Positions 1 to 9,137 of a DNA stretch of 64,000 nt are shown piece after piece. The notes under the pieces were generated by a model. That model ran no database searches and was not told where the DNA came from. It saw nothing but the letters and a program-made list of their open reading frames with translations. The DNA comes from an uncultured Ruminococcus sp. (GTDB lineage Bacteria > Bacillota > Clostridia > Oscillospirales > Ruminococcaceae). Each line of letters opens with the position of its first letter. The first letter of the stretch is position 1. The stretch spans positions 1 to 64,000 of the forward strand of contig CADAES010000005.1 in the NCBI GenBank assembly GCA_902786975.1, written 5' to 3'. The translations under genes were made by a program, and so were the position numbers.

Positions 1-1
1 G

Positions 2-1654
<1,653 letters not shown>

Positions 1655-1770
1655 TAGACCTCCCTTGTGGTCAGGCAAAGCCGTCTGAAACTCTTTGAGC
1701 CTGATATCAAGGCAGGCTTGTGTGAAAGAGGTCAGAGGCAGGAAGCAGGACCCCGCTTTGTGATAAACTA

Positions 1771-1808
1771 AAATTGCCGCATTATCGTAACAGATAGTGC
1801 GGCATTTT
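1771..1808 (+). terminator. Terminator after groEL
   Basis: A hairpin with arms ATTGCCGCA-TATC and GATA-TGCGGCA is followed by TTTTGATTTT. It lies about 120 bases after the groEL stop; the bases between hold no gene that I can see. Confidence 0.75.
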
Positions 1809-1831
1809 GATTTTAGAGATAGGGTGTAAGG

Positions 1832-1860
1832 AAAAAGCTGACCGTTAGGGTCAGCTTTCT
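1832..1860 (-). terminator. Terminator of the DegV operon
   Basis: The hairpin AAGCTGACC/GGTCAGCTT has an A-run on the plus strand, so it reads as a stem plus T-run on the minus strand, 26 bases after the stop of the minus-strand membrane protein. Nearly the same stem recurs after ilvE at 35588-35618. Confidence 0.75.
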
Positions 1861-1885
1861 TGTTTGCGTCTTTGATTAGATAATA

Positions 1886-2602
1886 CTATTCGTATGTACA
1901 ATTTTGTTTATGTCTTTCTTTTTTTATCAGTCTCATTATTATCAATACTATGATCGCCGGAAGAATTATGAATACAAACACGATCGCAGCAATTACCAAA
2001 TACTCTAATTGTCGGGCTTGTTCTCTTGTCGTAGTCTTTTCCCATTCAAGTGTGACCTTGTTATTCTGCACATCATAATTGACATAGCCCCAAAGATATC
2101 CACTGTCATTTTCCAGCTCAAATGGTTTTGACGTTTGAATAATACTGCCGTTTTTATCAACAACGGCGACCTTGAATTTGGGATTCAATTCGCGCAGCTT
2201 TTTCATTCTGTCCGTTGCTTTCCACATTCTTGTATATGTATCGCCCTTTAACACAAAATTATTAAGCGAAACCGTCTGCCCGCCGTATTCCTGCGTTTTT
2301 ATTTTCATTCGTGTGTAATTATCCTTGAAATGACAGGAAAAGCTGATATATCCGTCATCATCACGAAACTCGGAAAGCTCTTTGGTGTCAAAGCTGCACT
2401 GTTTCATATTTGCTTCGTTATAAGCAGTATAATCGCTGTCATCTACCGACAACTGAATAAGAATATCTATGTATTCACAGTCTTGTGTGAGATTAGATGA
2501 CTTTACCTCAATGTCTTGTGCTTCCTGAGGCATTGCATAGGCTGTTATGGCGTTTGCCGAAAGCAGAAACAACGCCGCTATGAATGAAAATATCCTTTTC
2601 AT
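1886..2602 (-). CDS. Secreted, membrane-anchored protein of unknown function
   Basis: I do not recognise this 238-residue protein. It begins with a signal peptide (KR, hydrophobic core, likely cleavage after AYA at about residue 23). A soluble, outward-facing domain of about 175 residues with few cysteines and much beta-type sequence follows. One membrane helix lies near residues 203-226, followed by a short basic tail. This is the shape of a type I anchored surface protein. It starts 2 bases after degV and has a good GGGAG ribosome site, so the two are co-transcribed. The gene is more AT-rich than groEL or the proBA genes, which hints at faster evolution or transfer. Confidence 0.8.
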   Translation of the reverse strand: MKRIFSFIAALFLLSANAITAYAMPQEAQDIEVKSSNLTQDCEYIDILIQLSVDDSDYTAYNEANMKQCSFDTKELSEFRDDDGYISFSCHFKDNYTRMKIKTQEYGGQTVSLNNFVLKGDTYTRMWKATDRMKKLRELNPKFKVAVVDKNGSIIQTSKPFELENDSGYLWGYVNYDVQNNKVTLEWEKTTTREQARQLEYLVIAAIVFVFIILPAIIVLIIMRLIKKERHKQNCTYE

Positions 2603-2604
2603 AT

Positions 2605-3456
2605 CTATTCTCCCTCGATATACAGCACGCCGAGAGTTCCCGGGCCGCAGTGGGAGGAGATAACGCCGCCGGCTTCGGTATCCAGCACCTCTTTGAAATG
2701 ATCAAGCCCTTTGAGATAATCGCACACCGAGTCCACAACGGCTTGGTCGCAGGGCGGGTGAGTGACGAACACTCTGTCGGGCTTTGCTCTGAGCAGATCC
2801 TCCTCCATTTCCTTTGCGTAATTCAGGATTATCTCGCTGTACTTTCCTCTGTACTTTTTGCCCGCACCCATAACGCCGTCCTTGACGTGGATCTTCGGGT
2901 GGAGCCTCAGCACTCCGCCCGCAAGCGCAGCAAGCCCGCCGCAGCGCCCGCCTCTGTGCAGATATGTCAGAGTGTCCACGACAAAGCTCGACCGCACTCT
3001 CGGGATAAGCTTTTGTATCTCGCTGACTATCTCGCCGGCGCTCATGCCCTGCTGTGCCATAACGGCCGCCTCAACAACAAGGTGACCTATGCCCGTTGAC
3101 AGATTCCGTGAGTCGATGTAATGCACCCTGTCCTCGGCGTCGAGCGACTGTGCCGCAAGGCGTATGACGTTGCCCATATTGGACATCTCCAGCGATATCG
3201 AAAAGGCGATTATCTCGTCGCCCGCATCGAGCACGGGCTTTATTTTTTCAACAATGTCATCAAGCGATGCCGCCGAGGTCTTTGGGGTAGTCTTGTGCTC
3301 ATCCGACCACTTGAAGATGTCCTGCGGCGTGATGTTCACCCTGTCCTTGTACTGCTGCTCACCGAGGATAATGTACAGCGGCAGCAGCGTTATGCCGTAT
3401 CTCTGTAAAAGCTCGTCCGAAAGGTCACAGGTGCTGTCCGAAAATATACGTATCAT
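2605..3456 (-). CDS. DegV family fatty-acid-binding protein
   Basis: DegV proteins (FakB in staphylococci) hold a fatty acid between two domains and present it to the kinase FakA for phosphorylation, feeding phospholipid synthesis. The 283-residue length fits. The N-terminus carries SDSTCDL (residues 6-12) and the middle has the SxxLSTGxG pattern (NLSTGIGHLVV), both family signatures that line the acyl pocket. It is the first gene of a two-gene minus-strand operon with a clear promoter upstream. No fakA homologue is in the window, and the bound lipid cannot be read from the sequence. Confidence 0.92.
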   Translation of the reverse strand: MIRIFSDSTCDLSDELLQRYGITLLPLYIILGEQQYKDRVNITPQDIFKWSDEHKTTPKTSAASLDDIVEKIKPVLDAGDEIIAFSISLEMSNMGNVIRLAAQSLDAEDRVHYIDSRNLSTGIGHLVVEAAVMAQQGMSAGEIVSEIQKLIPRVRSSFVVDTLTYLHRGGRCGGLAALAGGVLRLHPKIHVKDGVMGAGKKYRGKYSEIILNYAKEMEEDLLRAKPDRVFVTHPPCDQAVVDSVCDYLKGLDHFKEVLDTEAGGVISSHCGPGTLGVLYIEGE

Positions 3457-3497
3457 AGCCGATACTCCTTTCTGCCGTGTCGGTTTTCTTAAACGTC

Positions 3498-3526
3498 AGT
3501 ATAGCACAAACCTTCGGCTTTTTCAA
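3498..3526 (-). promoter_or_regulatory. Promoter for degV (SigA type)
   Basis: On the minus strand TTGAAA (3521-3526), a 17-base spacer and TATACT (3498-3503) lie about 42 bases before the degV ATG. Confidence 0.7.
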
Positions 3527-3564
3527 CACTTTTGGGCATATAGTTGAAAATTTGCTTTCGGGTA

Positions 3565-3593
3565 TTGAAAATTGCGTATTAGTATGGTATAAT
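3565..3593 (+). promoter_or_regulatory. Promoter for the plus-strand run at 3.6 kb (SigA type)
   Basis: TTGAAA (3565-3570), a 17-base spacer and a perfect TATAAT (3588-3593). Transcription should start near 3600, giving a leader of about 50 bases before the ATG at 3651. Confidence 0.8.
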
Positions 3594-3650
3594 AATTTGA
3601 TAGATATTCTCAAAAAAAGGAGGAGCGCTTTTTGGCGCTTACAGTGCGAT

Positions 3651-4043
3651 ATGGATATTACATCAATGGCGGCGATGCTTGCCGAAGAAACAAGTGAACA
3701 GATGCAGAACATATATATCCCGCTGCCGCTGGGGCTTCACACTGGGTTTTGCATAATAGCGACCATAGTTTACATACTGGAGATATACAGGAAAAAGTCG
3801 CTGCACTACCTGTTTATGATGCTTGCGGTGGACGCAACGATGCTGATGCACGCTTTCCCGAACGCGACTATGGTAGCGGTGCTTGCGGTGATGGAGGTGC
3901 TGTTGCTGGGCACGGCGGGCGTAATGGCGTATATGGAGCACAAAAAGAGAAAGCTTGCCGAAAAACAGGCTGAACAAGCTGTCACGGAGCAGACCGACAC
4001 AGACGTACAGCCACAGCAGCAGGGCGGCGAAGCGCAGTCCTGA
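3651..4043 (+). CDS. Small membrane protein of unknown function
   Basis: The 130-residue protein has about three hydrophobic helices (residues 30-45, 52-68 and 73-93) and then a charged, Gln-rich tail (KKRKLAEKQ and QPQQQ), which is probably cytoplasmic. I recognise no family. The open frame extends upstream to 3477, but that part overlaps the promoter, so I place the start at the ATG at 3651. The only good ribosome site (AAGGAGG near 3616-3622) is unusually far away, and a small AGCGC/GCGCT hairpin lies between it and the ATG. It begins a plus-strand run continuing into the dehydrogenase 23 bases later. Confidence 0.65.
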   Translation: MDITSMAAMLAEETSEQMQNIYIPLPLGLHTGFCIIATIVYILEIYRKKSLHYLFMMLAVDATMLMHAFPNATMVAVLAVMEVLLLGTAGVMAYMEHKKRKLAEKQAEQAVTEQTDTDVQPQQQGGEAQS

Positions 4044-4066
4044 CAACGAGCAAAGCGGTGAAGCAA

Positions 4067-5020
4067 ATGAAGATAGTTATATTGGATTCGGAAACCGTTT
4101 CACGCAACGATGTTTCGCTTGAATGTATAACCTCGCTGGGTGAGTGTACTGTATACGGCTTCACTCCCAACGACGAGATAGCAAACAAGATAGGCGATGC
4201 CGATGCGGTGATATGCAACAAGTGCCTTATCACCGAGGAGGTGTTCTCTCGGTGTCCGAACCTTAAATACGTCGGGCTGTTTGCAACGGGCTACAACAAC
4301 GTTGACACGCAGGCGGCAACACGTCACGGCGCAGTAGTCTGCAACGTTCCGTCTTACTCGACCGACTCGGTGGCACAGCACACCTTTGCGCTTATCCTCA
4401 ATTATTTCAACAAGATACGTGAGTACGCCGACGAGGTGGACAACGGTGCGTGGGTGAACTACAAGCTGTTCTCCTATTTCGGCATACCGACCTATGAGCT
4501 TGCGGGAATGACGCTGGGCATAATCGGCTACGGCGACATCGGCAGGAAGGTCGCACAGATAGCGAGGGCTTTCGGTATGAACGTGCTTGCGTACACGAGG
4601 ACTCCCGCAAGGGTGGACGAAAATGCAAAGGCTTGCTCGCTGGACGAGCTGCTTGAAAACAGCGATGTGATAACTCTGCACTGTCCGCTGACAGAGCAGA
4701 CGAGGGAGCTTATCAACAAAGACACGATAGCAAAAATGAAAAAGACCGCATTTCTTGTGAACACCTCACGGGGCGGCGTGATAAACGAGCGTGACCTCGC
4801 CGATGCGCTGGACAGTGAGCGTATCGCAGGTGCGGGGATAGATGTTCTGACGCTTGAGCCGATGCAGGAGGACTGTGCTTTGCGAAACTGCAAGAACTGC
4901 ACAGTTACACCGCATATCGCATGGGCACCGAAGCAGACAAGAGAAAGACTGCTGAAAATAGTCGCACAGAATATAAAGTGCTATATTGACGGCAAACCGC
5001 AGAACGTGGTAAACAAATAA
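4067..5020 (+). CDS. D-2-hydroxyacid dehydrogenase (NAD-dependent)
   Basis: The protein reduces a 2-oxoacid to a D-2-hydroxyacid, or the reverse. The 317 residues carry the family plan: an N-terminal catalytic half, a Rossmann domain with GIIGYGDIGRKVA, the NTSRGGVINE segment with its Arg, and a C-terminal HIAWAPKQTRERL with the catalytic His. The GYNNVD and VAQHTFALIL segments resemble glycerate/hydroxypyruvate dehydrogenases, so glycerate dehydrogenase is the best guess, but substrate cannot be fixed. An in-frame GTG at 4058 is an alternative start. It lies 23 bases after the small membrane protein. Confidence 0.9.
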   Translation: MKIVILDSETVSRNDVSLECITSLGECTVYGFTPNDEIANKIGDADAVICNKCLITEEVFSRCPNLKYVGLFATGYNNVDTQAATRHGAVVCNVPSYSTDSVAQHTFALILNYFNKIREYADEVDNGAWVNYKLFSYFGIPTYELAGMTLGIIGYGDIGRKVAQIARAFGMNVLAYTRTPARVDENAKACSLDELLENSDVITLHCPLTEQTRELINKDTIAKMKKTAFLVNTSRGGVINERDLADALDSERIAGAGIDVLTLEPMQEDCALRNCKNCTVTPHIAWAPKQTRERLLKIVAQNIKCYIDGKPQNVVNK

Positions 5021-5039
5021 CAGATCGGGGGTTATTGGT

Positions 5040-5483
5040 ATAACTGAAACGATCAGAAAAGCTGCACCGGAGGATATATCAAGAATAGCCGAGATCCTCG
5101 TGTTTGTAAAAAGAATAAAGTACCGCCCCATCTTTCGCAATGATGAGTATTCATTCGGGGAACTCCAGGTCCTTTCTGTCGCAGAAAAGTATTCAGAGCC
5201 GGCAGTACTTGATAACATTCTTGTTTACGATGACGGATTTGTTAAGGGACTGATCCGTATAGAAAAAAACGAGATCGTTGAACTGTATGTCGACTATTTC
5301 TTTCAGGGTCAGGGTATTGGTTCCCGACTTATTGAATATGCAAAAGAATACTACCCTGTTGAATTCCTGTGGGTCATAGAGAAGAATACCGATGCTGTCA
5401 GGTTTTATGAAGCACACGGTTTTCACCTTACGGATATAAAGAAAATTGAGGCAGGCACAACAGAGGTAAAAATGGAAAGATAG
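5040..5483 (+). CDS. GNAT family N-acetyltransferase, start codon unclear
   Basis: This is a GCN5-type acetyltransferase, which moves an acetyl group from acetyl-CoA to an amine. The acetyl-CoA loop is visible as QGQGIGSRLIEYA, followed by the NTDAVRFYEAHGF motif of beta5-alpha4. The first conventional start is GTG at 5100, but the reading frame upstream encodes ETIRKAAPEDISRIAEIL, a textbook first strand and helix of this fold. No ATG, GTG or TTG precedes that segment in frame. An ATA at 5040 sits 8 bases after GGGGG and an ATT lies at 5034. Either a rare start is used or the start codon has mutated. The product acted on is unknown. Confidence 0.75.
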   Translation: MTETIRKAAPEDISRIAEILVFVKRIKYRPIFRNDEYSFGELQVLSVAEKYSEPAVLDNILVYDDGFVKGLIRIEKNEIVELYVDYFFQGQGIGSRLIEYAKEYYPVEFLWVIEKNTDAVRFYEAHGFHLTDIKKIEAGTTEVKMER

Positions 5484-5533
5484 ATCCCGATTTATCACAG
5501 GAACAAAAAGAAAAAAGAACAGTTGGTGAAAAA

Positions 5534-6337
5534 ATGATAGATATGAGAAAAAAGAAAAGAGTTGTGGTGAAGATAGGCACATCGACGCTCACACACCACA
5601 AAACAGGCAGGCTGAATATACGGCGTGTCGAAAAGCTGGTAAAGATACTGTCTGACCTTCAGAACGAGGGCAAGGAGATAATCCTTGTTTCAAGCGGTGC
5701 GGTCGGTCTCGGCGTAGGAAAGCTCGGGCTTGAGGAAAAGCCGAAGGACACCCCGACCAAGCAGGCTTGTGCGGCAGTAGGGCAGTGCGAGCTGATGTAT
5801 ATGTACGACAAGCTGTTCGGTGAGTACGGACTTACCGTGGCACAGCTTCTGCTGACCAAGTTTATACTTATGGAGGACAGGAAAATAAATGTGCAGAACG
5901 CACTCAACAGGCTTATAAAGAGCCACGTTATCCCCGTTGTCAACGAAAACGACACGGTGGCTATCGACGAGCTGGAGCTTGAAATGGGCGAGAACGATTC
6001 GCTTGCGGCAAACGTTGCGGTCATCTCAAATGCAGACCTTCTGATAATCCTGTCGGACATCGACGGACTGTTTGACAAAGACCCGAAAAAGAACGACGAC
6101 GCTCAGCTTATCCCCGTTGTCGAGGAGATAACCGACGACATCATCGCCGTTGCGGGCGGTGCAGGCTCAAAGTTCGGCTCGGGCGGAATGGCTACAAAGA
6201 TAAGGGCTGCCGAGATAGCAAATGCCGCAGGTATCGACCTTGTCATTATCAACGGCAGATACCCCGACAACCTCTACAAAGTCTTTGAGGACAAGACCGT
6301 CGGAACAGTCTTTCAGGCACAGACCACAGAAGCATAA
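5534..6337 (+). CDS. proB: Glutamate 5-kinase
   Basis: ProB phosphorylates glutamate to gamma-glutamyl phosphate, the first step of proline synthesis in the cytoplasm. The amino-acid-kinase motifs are clear: VVVKIGTSTLT near the start, SSGAVGLGVG, PVVNENDTVA and the nucleotide site LSDIDGLFDKDP. At 267 residues it lacks the C-terminal PUA domain of the roughly 370-residue enterobacterial enzyme, a common short form in Firmicutes. proA follows after 23 bases, so the two form the usual proBA operon. A second ATG at codon 4 is possible. No T-box or other leader is seen ahead of it. Confidence 0.96.
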   Translation: MIDMRKKKRVVVKIGTSTLTHHKTGRLNIRRVEKLVKILSDLQNEGKEIILVSSGAVGLGVGKLGLEEKPKDTPTKQACAAVGQCELMYMYDKLFGEYGLTVAQLLLTKFILMEDRKINVQNALNRLIKSHVIPVVNENDTVAIDELELEMGENDSLAANVAVISNADLLIILSDIDGLFDKDPKKNDDAQLIPVVEEITDDIIAVAGGAGSKFGSGGMATKIRAAEIANAAGIDLVIINGRYPDNLYKVFEDKTVGTVFQAQTTEA

Positions 6338-6360
6338 CAACCTATCAAGGAGGAAAATAA

Positions 6361-7614
6361 ATGGGCTACATTCAGGACTTAGGCAGCAAGGCAAAGGCTT
6401 GCAGGGAGCGAATAGCTACGGCGTCCACTATGGAAAAGAACGACGCACTGCTGGAGATCGCTTTTGTGCTTCGCCGCTGCAAGGGTGAGATAATCGAGGC
6501 AAACGCCATCGACATTGAAAACGCAAGAGCAAGAAAAATGAGTGAGTCGCTTATCGACAGGCTGACGCTCAACGAAGCAAGGATAGAGGGAATGGCTCAG
6601 GCGTGCGAAAAGCTTGTTGCTCTCAACGACCCTGTCGGCGAGGTCATTTCCGGCTCGACCAGACCAAACGGTATGAGCATTCGCAAGGTCAGAGTACCTA
6701 TCGGCGTTATCGGCATAATCTACGAGGCAAGACCTAACGTTACCGTAGATGCTGCGATACTCTGCCTTAAAAGCGGAAACTGCTGTATCCTGAGAGGCGG
6801 CAAGGAAGCGATAAACTCAAATATGATACTTGTCGAGCTGATGCGAAAGGCTGTCAGCTGTGCGGGACTTGACCCCGATATCATACAGCTGGTAAGCAAC
6901 ACCGACAGAGAGCTTGCAGTTGAGATGATGAAAGCCAACGGCTATATCGACATTCTTATCCCCAGGGGCGGCGCAAGGCTGATACAGGCTGTCGTTCAGA
7001 ACGCAACTATCCCTGTGATCGAAACGGGTACGGGCAACTGCCACGTTTACGTTGACCAGTCTGCCGACCTTAAAATGGCTGTGAATATCGTTGACAACGG
7101 CAAGACACAGCGCCCGAGCGTGTGCAACGCAGTGGAGACCTGTCTTGTACACAAGAGCGTTGCGGAAAAGTTCCTGCCGATGCTCAAAACAAGGCTTGAC
7201 GAGCACAACGTTGAGATAAGGGGCGACGAGATAACAGCATATATCCTCGGCAGAGACAACGTTACGCCTGCCGATGAGGACGACTATGCGACCGAGTTCC
7301 TCGACTATATCCTCGCAGTCAGAGTCGTTGACGACTTTGCGCAGGCGCTGGAGCATATCAAAAAGTATTCGACGGGACATTCCGAGTGCATCGTGACCGA
7401 GAGTCTTTTTGCGGCTACCGAGTTCCAGAAGCGTGTTGACGCAGCAGCAGTTTATGTGAACTGCTCGACGAGGTTCACCGACGGCGATATGTTCGGTCTG
7501 GGCGCAGAGATAGGCATCTCGACGCAGAAGCTGCACGCAAGAGGACCTATGGGACTGACCGAGATGACGACGATGAAGTATCTCATCACCGGCGACGGAC
7601 AGATAAGAGAATAA
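6361..7614 (+). CDS. proA: Gamma-glutamyl phosphate reductase
   Basis: ProA reduces gamma-glutamyl phosphate with NADPH to glutamate semialdehyde, which cyclises on the way to proline. The 417 residues are full length. The family motif GVIGIIYEARPNVT occurs near residue 120, ETGTGNCHVYVD follows, and PSVCNAVETCLVH carries the catalytic Cys. The C-terminus ends in GPMGLTEMTTMKYLITGDGQIR, as in other ProA proteins. AAGGAGG sits 5 bases before the ATG. It is translated together with proB, and glyS follows 37 bases later with no obvious terminator between, so transcription may continue. Confidence 0.97.
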   Translation: MGYIQDLGSKAKACRERIATASTMEKNDALLEIAFVLRRCKGEIIEANAIDIENARARKMSESLIDRLTLNEARIEGMAQACEKLVALNDPVGEVISGSTRPNGMSIRKVRVPIGVIGIIYEARPNVTVDAAILCLKSGNCCILRGGKEAINSNMILVELMRKAVSCAGLDPDIIQLVSNTDRELAVEMMKANGYIDILIPRGGARLIQAVVQNATIPVIETGTGNCHVYVDQSADLKMAVNIVDNGKTQRPSVCNAVETCLVHKSVAEKFLPMLKTRLDEHNVEIRGDEITAYILGRDNVTPADEDDYATEFLDYILAVRVVDDFAQALEHIKKYSTGHSECIVTESLFAATEFQKRVDAAAVYVNCSTRFTDGDMFGLGAEIGISTQKLHARGPMGLTEMTTMKYLITGDGQIRE

Positions 7615-7651
7615 ACTGCAAATCAAATATACTTTGTAAGGAGAATGAAAA

Positions 7652-9037
7652 ATGAACAATTCCGAAAAGACAATGGACAAGATCGTTGCACTTTGCAAAG
7701 GCAGAGGCTTCGTTTACCCCGGCAGCGAGATCTACGGCGGCCTTGCAAACACATGGGACTACGGCCCGCTCGGCGTTGAGCTGAAAACAAACATCAAGGC
7801 AGCCTGGAGAAAGAAATTCATTCAGGAGAACAAGTACAATGTAGGTCTTGATTCCGCTATCCTTATGAACCCGCAGACATGGGTGGCTTCGGGTCACCTC
7901 GGCGGCTTCTCCGACCCGCTTATGGACTGCAAGGAGTGCAAGACAAGACACAGAGCCGACAACCTCATCGAGGACTTTGACGGCACAAACGTTGCAGGCT
8001 GGTCAAACGAGCAGATGATGAACTACATCAATGAAAAGAATATCCCCTGCCCGAGCTGCGGAAAGCACAACTTCACCGACATCAGACAGTTCAACCTCAT
8101 GTTCAAGACATTCCAGGGCGTTACCGAGGACTCCAAGGCAGAGCTTTATCTGCGTCCGGAAACAGCTCAGGGTATCTTCGTAAACTTTGCAAATATCCAG
8201 AGAACGACAAGAAGAAAGATACCGTTCGGCGTTGCTCAGGTCGGAAAGTCTTTCAGAAACGAGATCACTCCGGGCAACTTCATTTTCCGCGTGCGTGAGT
8301 TCGAGCAGATGGAGCTTGAGTTCTTCTGCAAGCCGGGTACTGACCTTGAGTGGTTCGAGTACTGGAGATCTTTCTGCAAGAACTTCCTGCTCAGCCTCAA
8401 CATCAAGGAGGAGAACCTGCGTCTGCGTGACCATTCCGCAGAGGAGCTTTGCTTCTACTCCAAGGCTACAACTGACTTTGAGTATCTGTTCCCGTTCGGC
8501 TGGGGCGAGCTGTGGGGCGTTGCCGACAGAACAGATTACGACCTCACACAGCATATCAAAACCAGCGGAAAGACCCTTGACTACTTTGACCCCGAGACAA
8601 ACGAGAGATATGTTCCTTACGTTATCGAGCCGTCCCTCGGCGTTGAAAGACTGTTCCTGACAGTCCTTGTCGAGGCTTACGACGAGGAGAACCTCGGCAC
8701 GGAGGAAAAGCCCGACGTGAGAACGGTTATGCGCTTCCACCCTGCACTTGCACCTTTCAAGGCTTGTGTCCTGCCGCTTTCAAAGAAGCTTTCCGAGCAG
8801 GCAGGCGAGGTGTACGATATGCTTGCAAAGAAGTTCAGCGTTGACTACGACGAGACAGGCTCTATCGGCAAGCGTTACAGAAGACAGGACGAGATCGGAA
8901 CACCGCTTTGCGTTACCTATGACTTTGAGTCCGTCGAGGACGGCTGCGTAACTGTCCGTGACAGAGACACCATGGAGCAGGAGCGTATCAAGATAGAGGA
9001 CCTCGCTGCTTACATCGAAAAGAAGATAGAATTCTGA
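7652..9037 (+). CDS. glyS: Glycine--tRNA ligase (alpha2 type)
   Basis: This class II synthetase charges tRNA-Gly with glycine. The 461-residue single-chain form (homodimeric, eukaryote-like) is recognised by [14 protein letters not shown] at the N-terminus and motif 2 in [20 protein letters not shown]. Motif 3 is in [11 protein letters not shown], and the C-terminal anticodon-binding domain has [14 protein letters not shown]. An inserted CxxC...CxxC pair (CKECKTRH and CPSCGKHN) probably binds zinc. Many Firmicutes place glyS behind a T-box; only 37 bases separate it from proA here, so none is present. A hairpin follows the stop. Confidence 0.97.
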   Translation: MNNSEKTMDKIVALCKGRGFVYPGSEIYGGLANTWDYGPLGVELKTNIKAAWRKKFIQENKYNVGLDSAILMNPQTWVASGHLGGFSDPLMDCKECKTRHRADNLIEDFDGTNVAGWSNEQMMNYINEKNIPCPSCGKHNFTDIRQFNLMFKTFQGVTEDSKAELYLRPETAQGIFVNFANIQRTTRRKIPFGVAQVGKSFRNEITPGNFIFRVREFEQMELEFFCKPGTDLEWFEYWRSFCKNFLLSLNIKEENLRLRDHSAEELCFYSKATTDFEYLFPFGWGELWGVADRTDYDLTQHIKTSGKTLDYFDPETNERYVPYVIEPSLGVERLFLTVLVEAYDEENLGTEEKPDVRTVMRFHPALAPFKACVLPLSKKLSEQAGEVYDMLAKKFSVDYDETGSIGKRYRRQDEIGTPLCVTYDFESVEDGCVTVRDRDTMEQERIKIEDLAAYIEKKIEF

Positions 9038-9045
9038 ATAATACA

Positions 9046-9082
9046 ACAAGGCATCCCTCATTTTGCAGGAGGAATGCCTTGT
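9046..9082 (+). terminator. Hairpin after glyS
   Basis: Arms ACAAGGCATCCCTC and GGAGGAATGCCTTGT pair almost fully. The T-run after it is poor, so it may be a weak or bidirectional terminator; the convergent kinase gene ends at 9138. Confidence 0.5.
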
Positions 9083-9137
9083 ATTTATGCCAAAGCTTAT
9101 TTTTCACACAGCGTTTTGTTTCAAAGCAGATACGAGA

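Noticed and set aside
7615-7651. T-box before glyS
   Set aside because: Only 37 bases separate proA and glyS, which cannot hold one.
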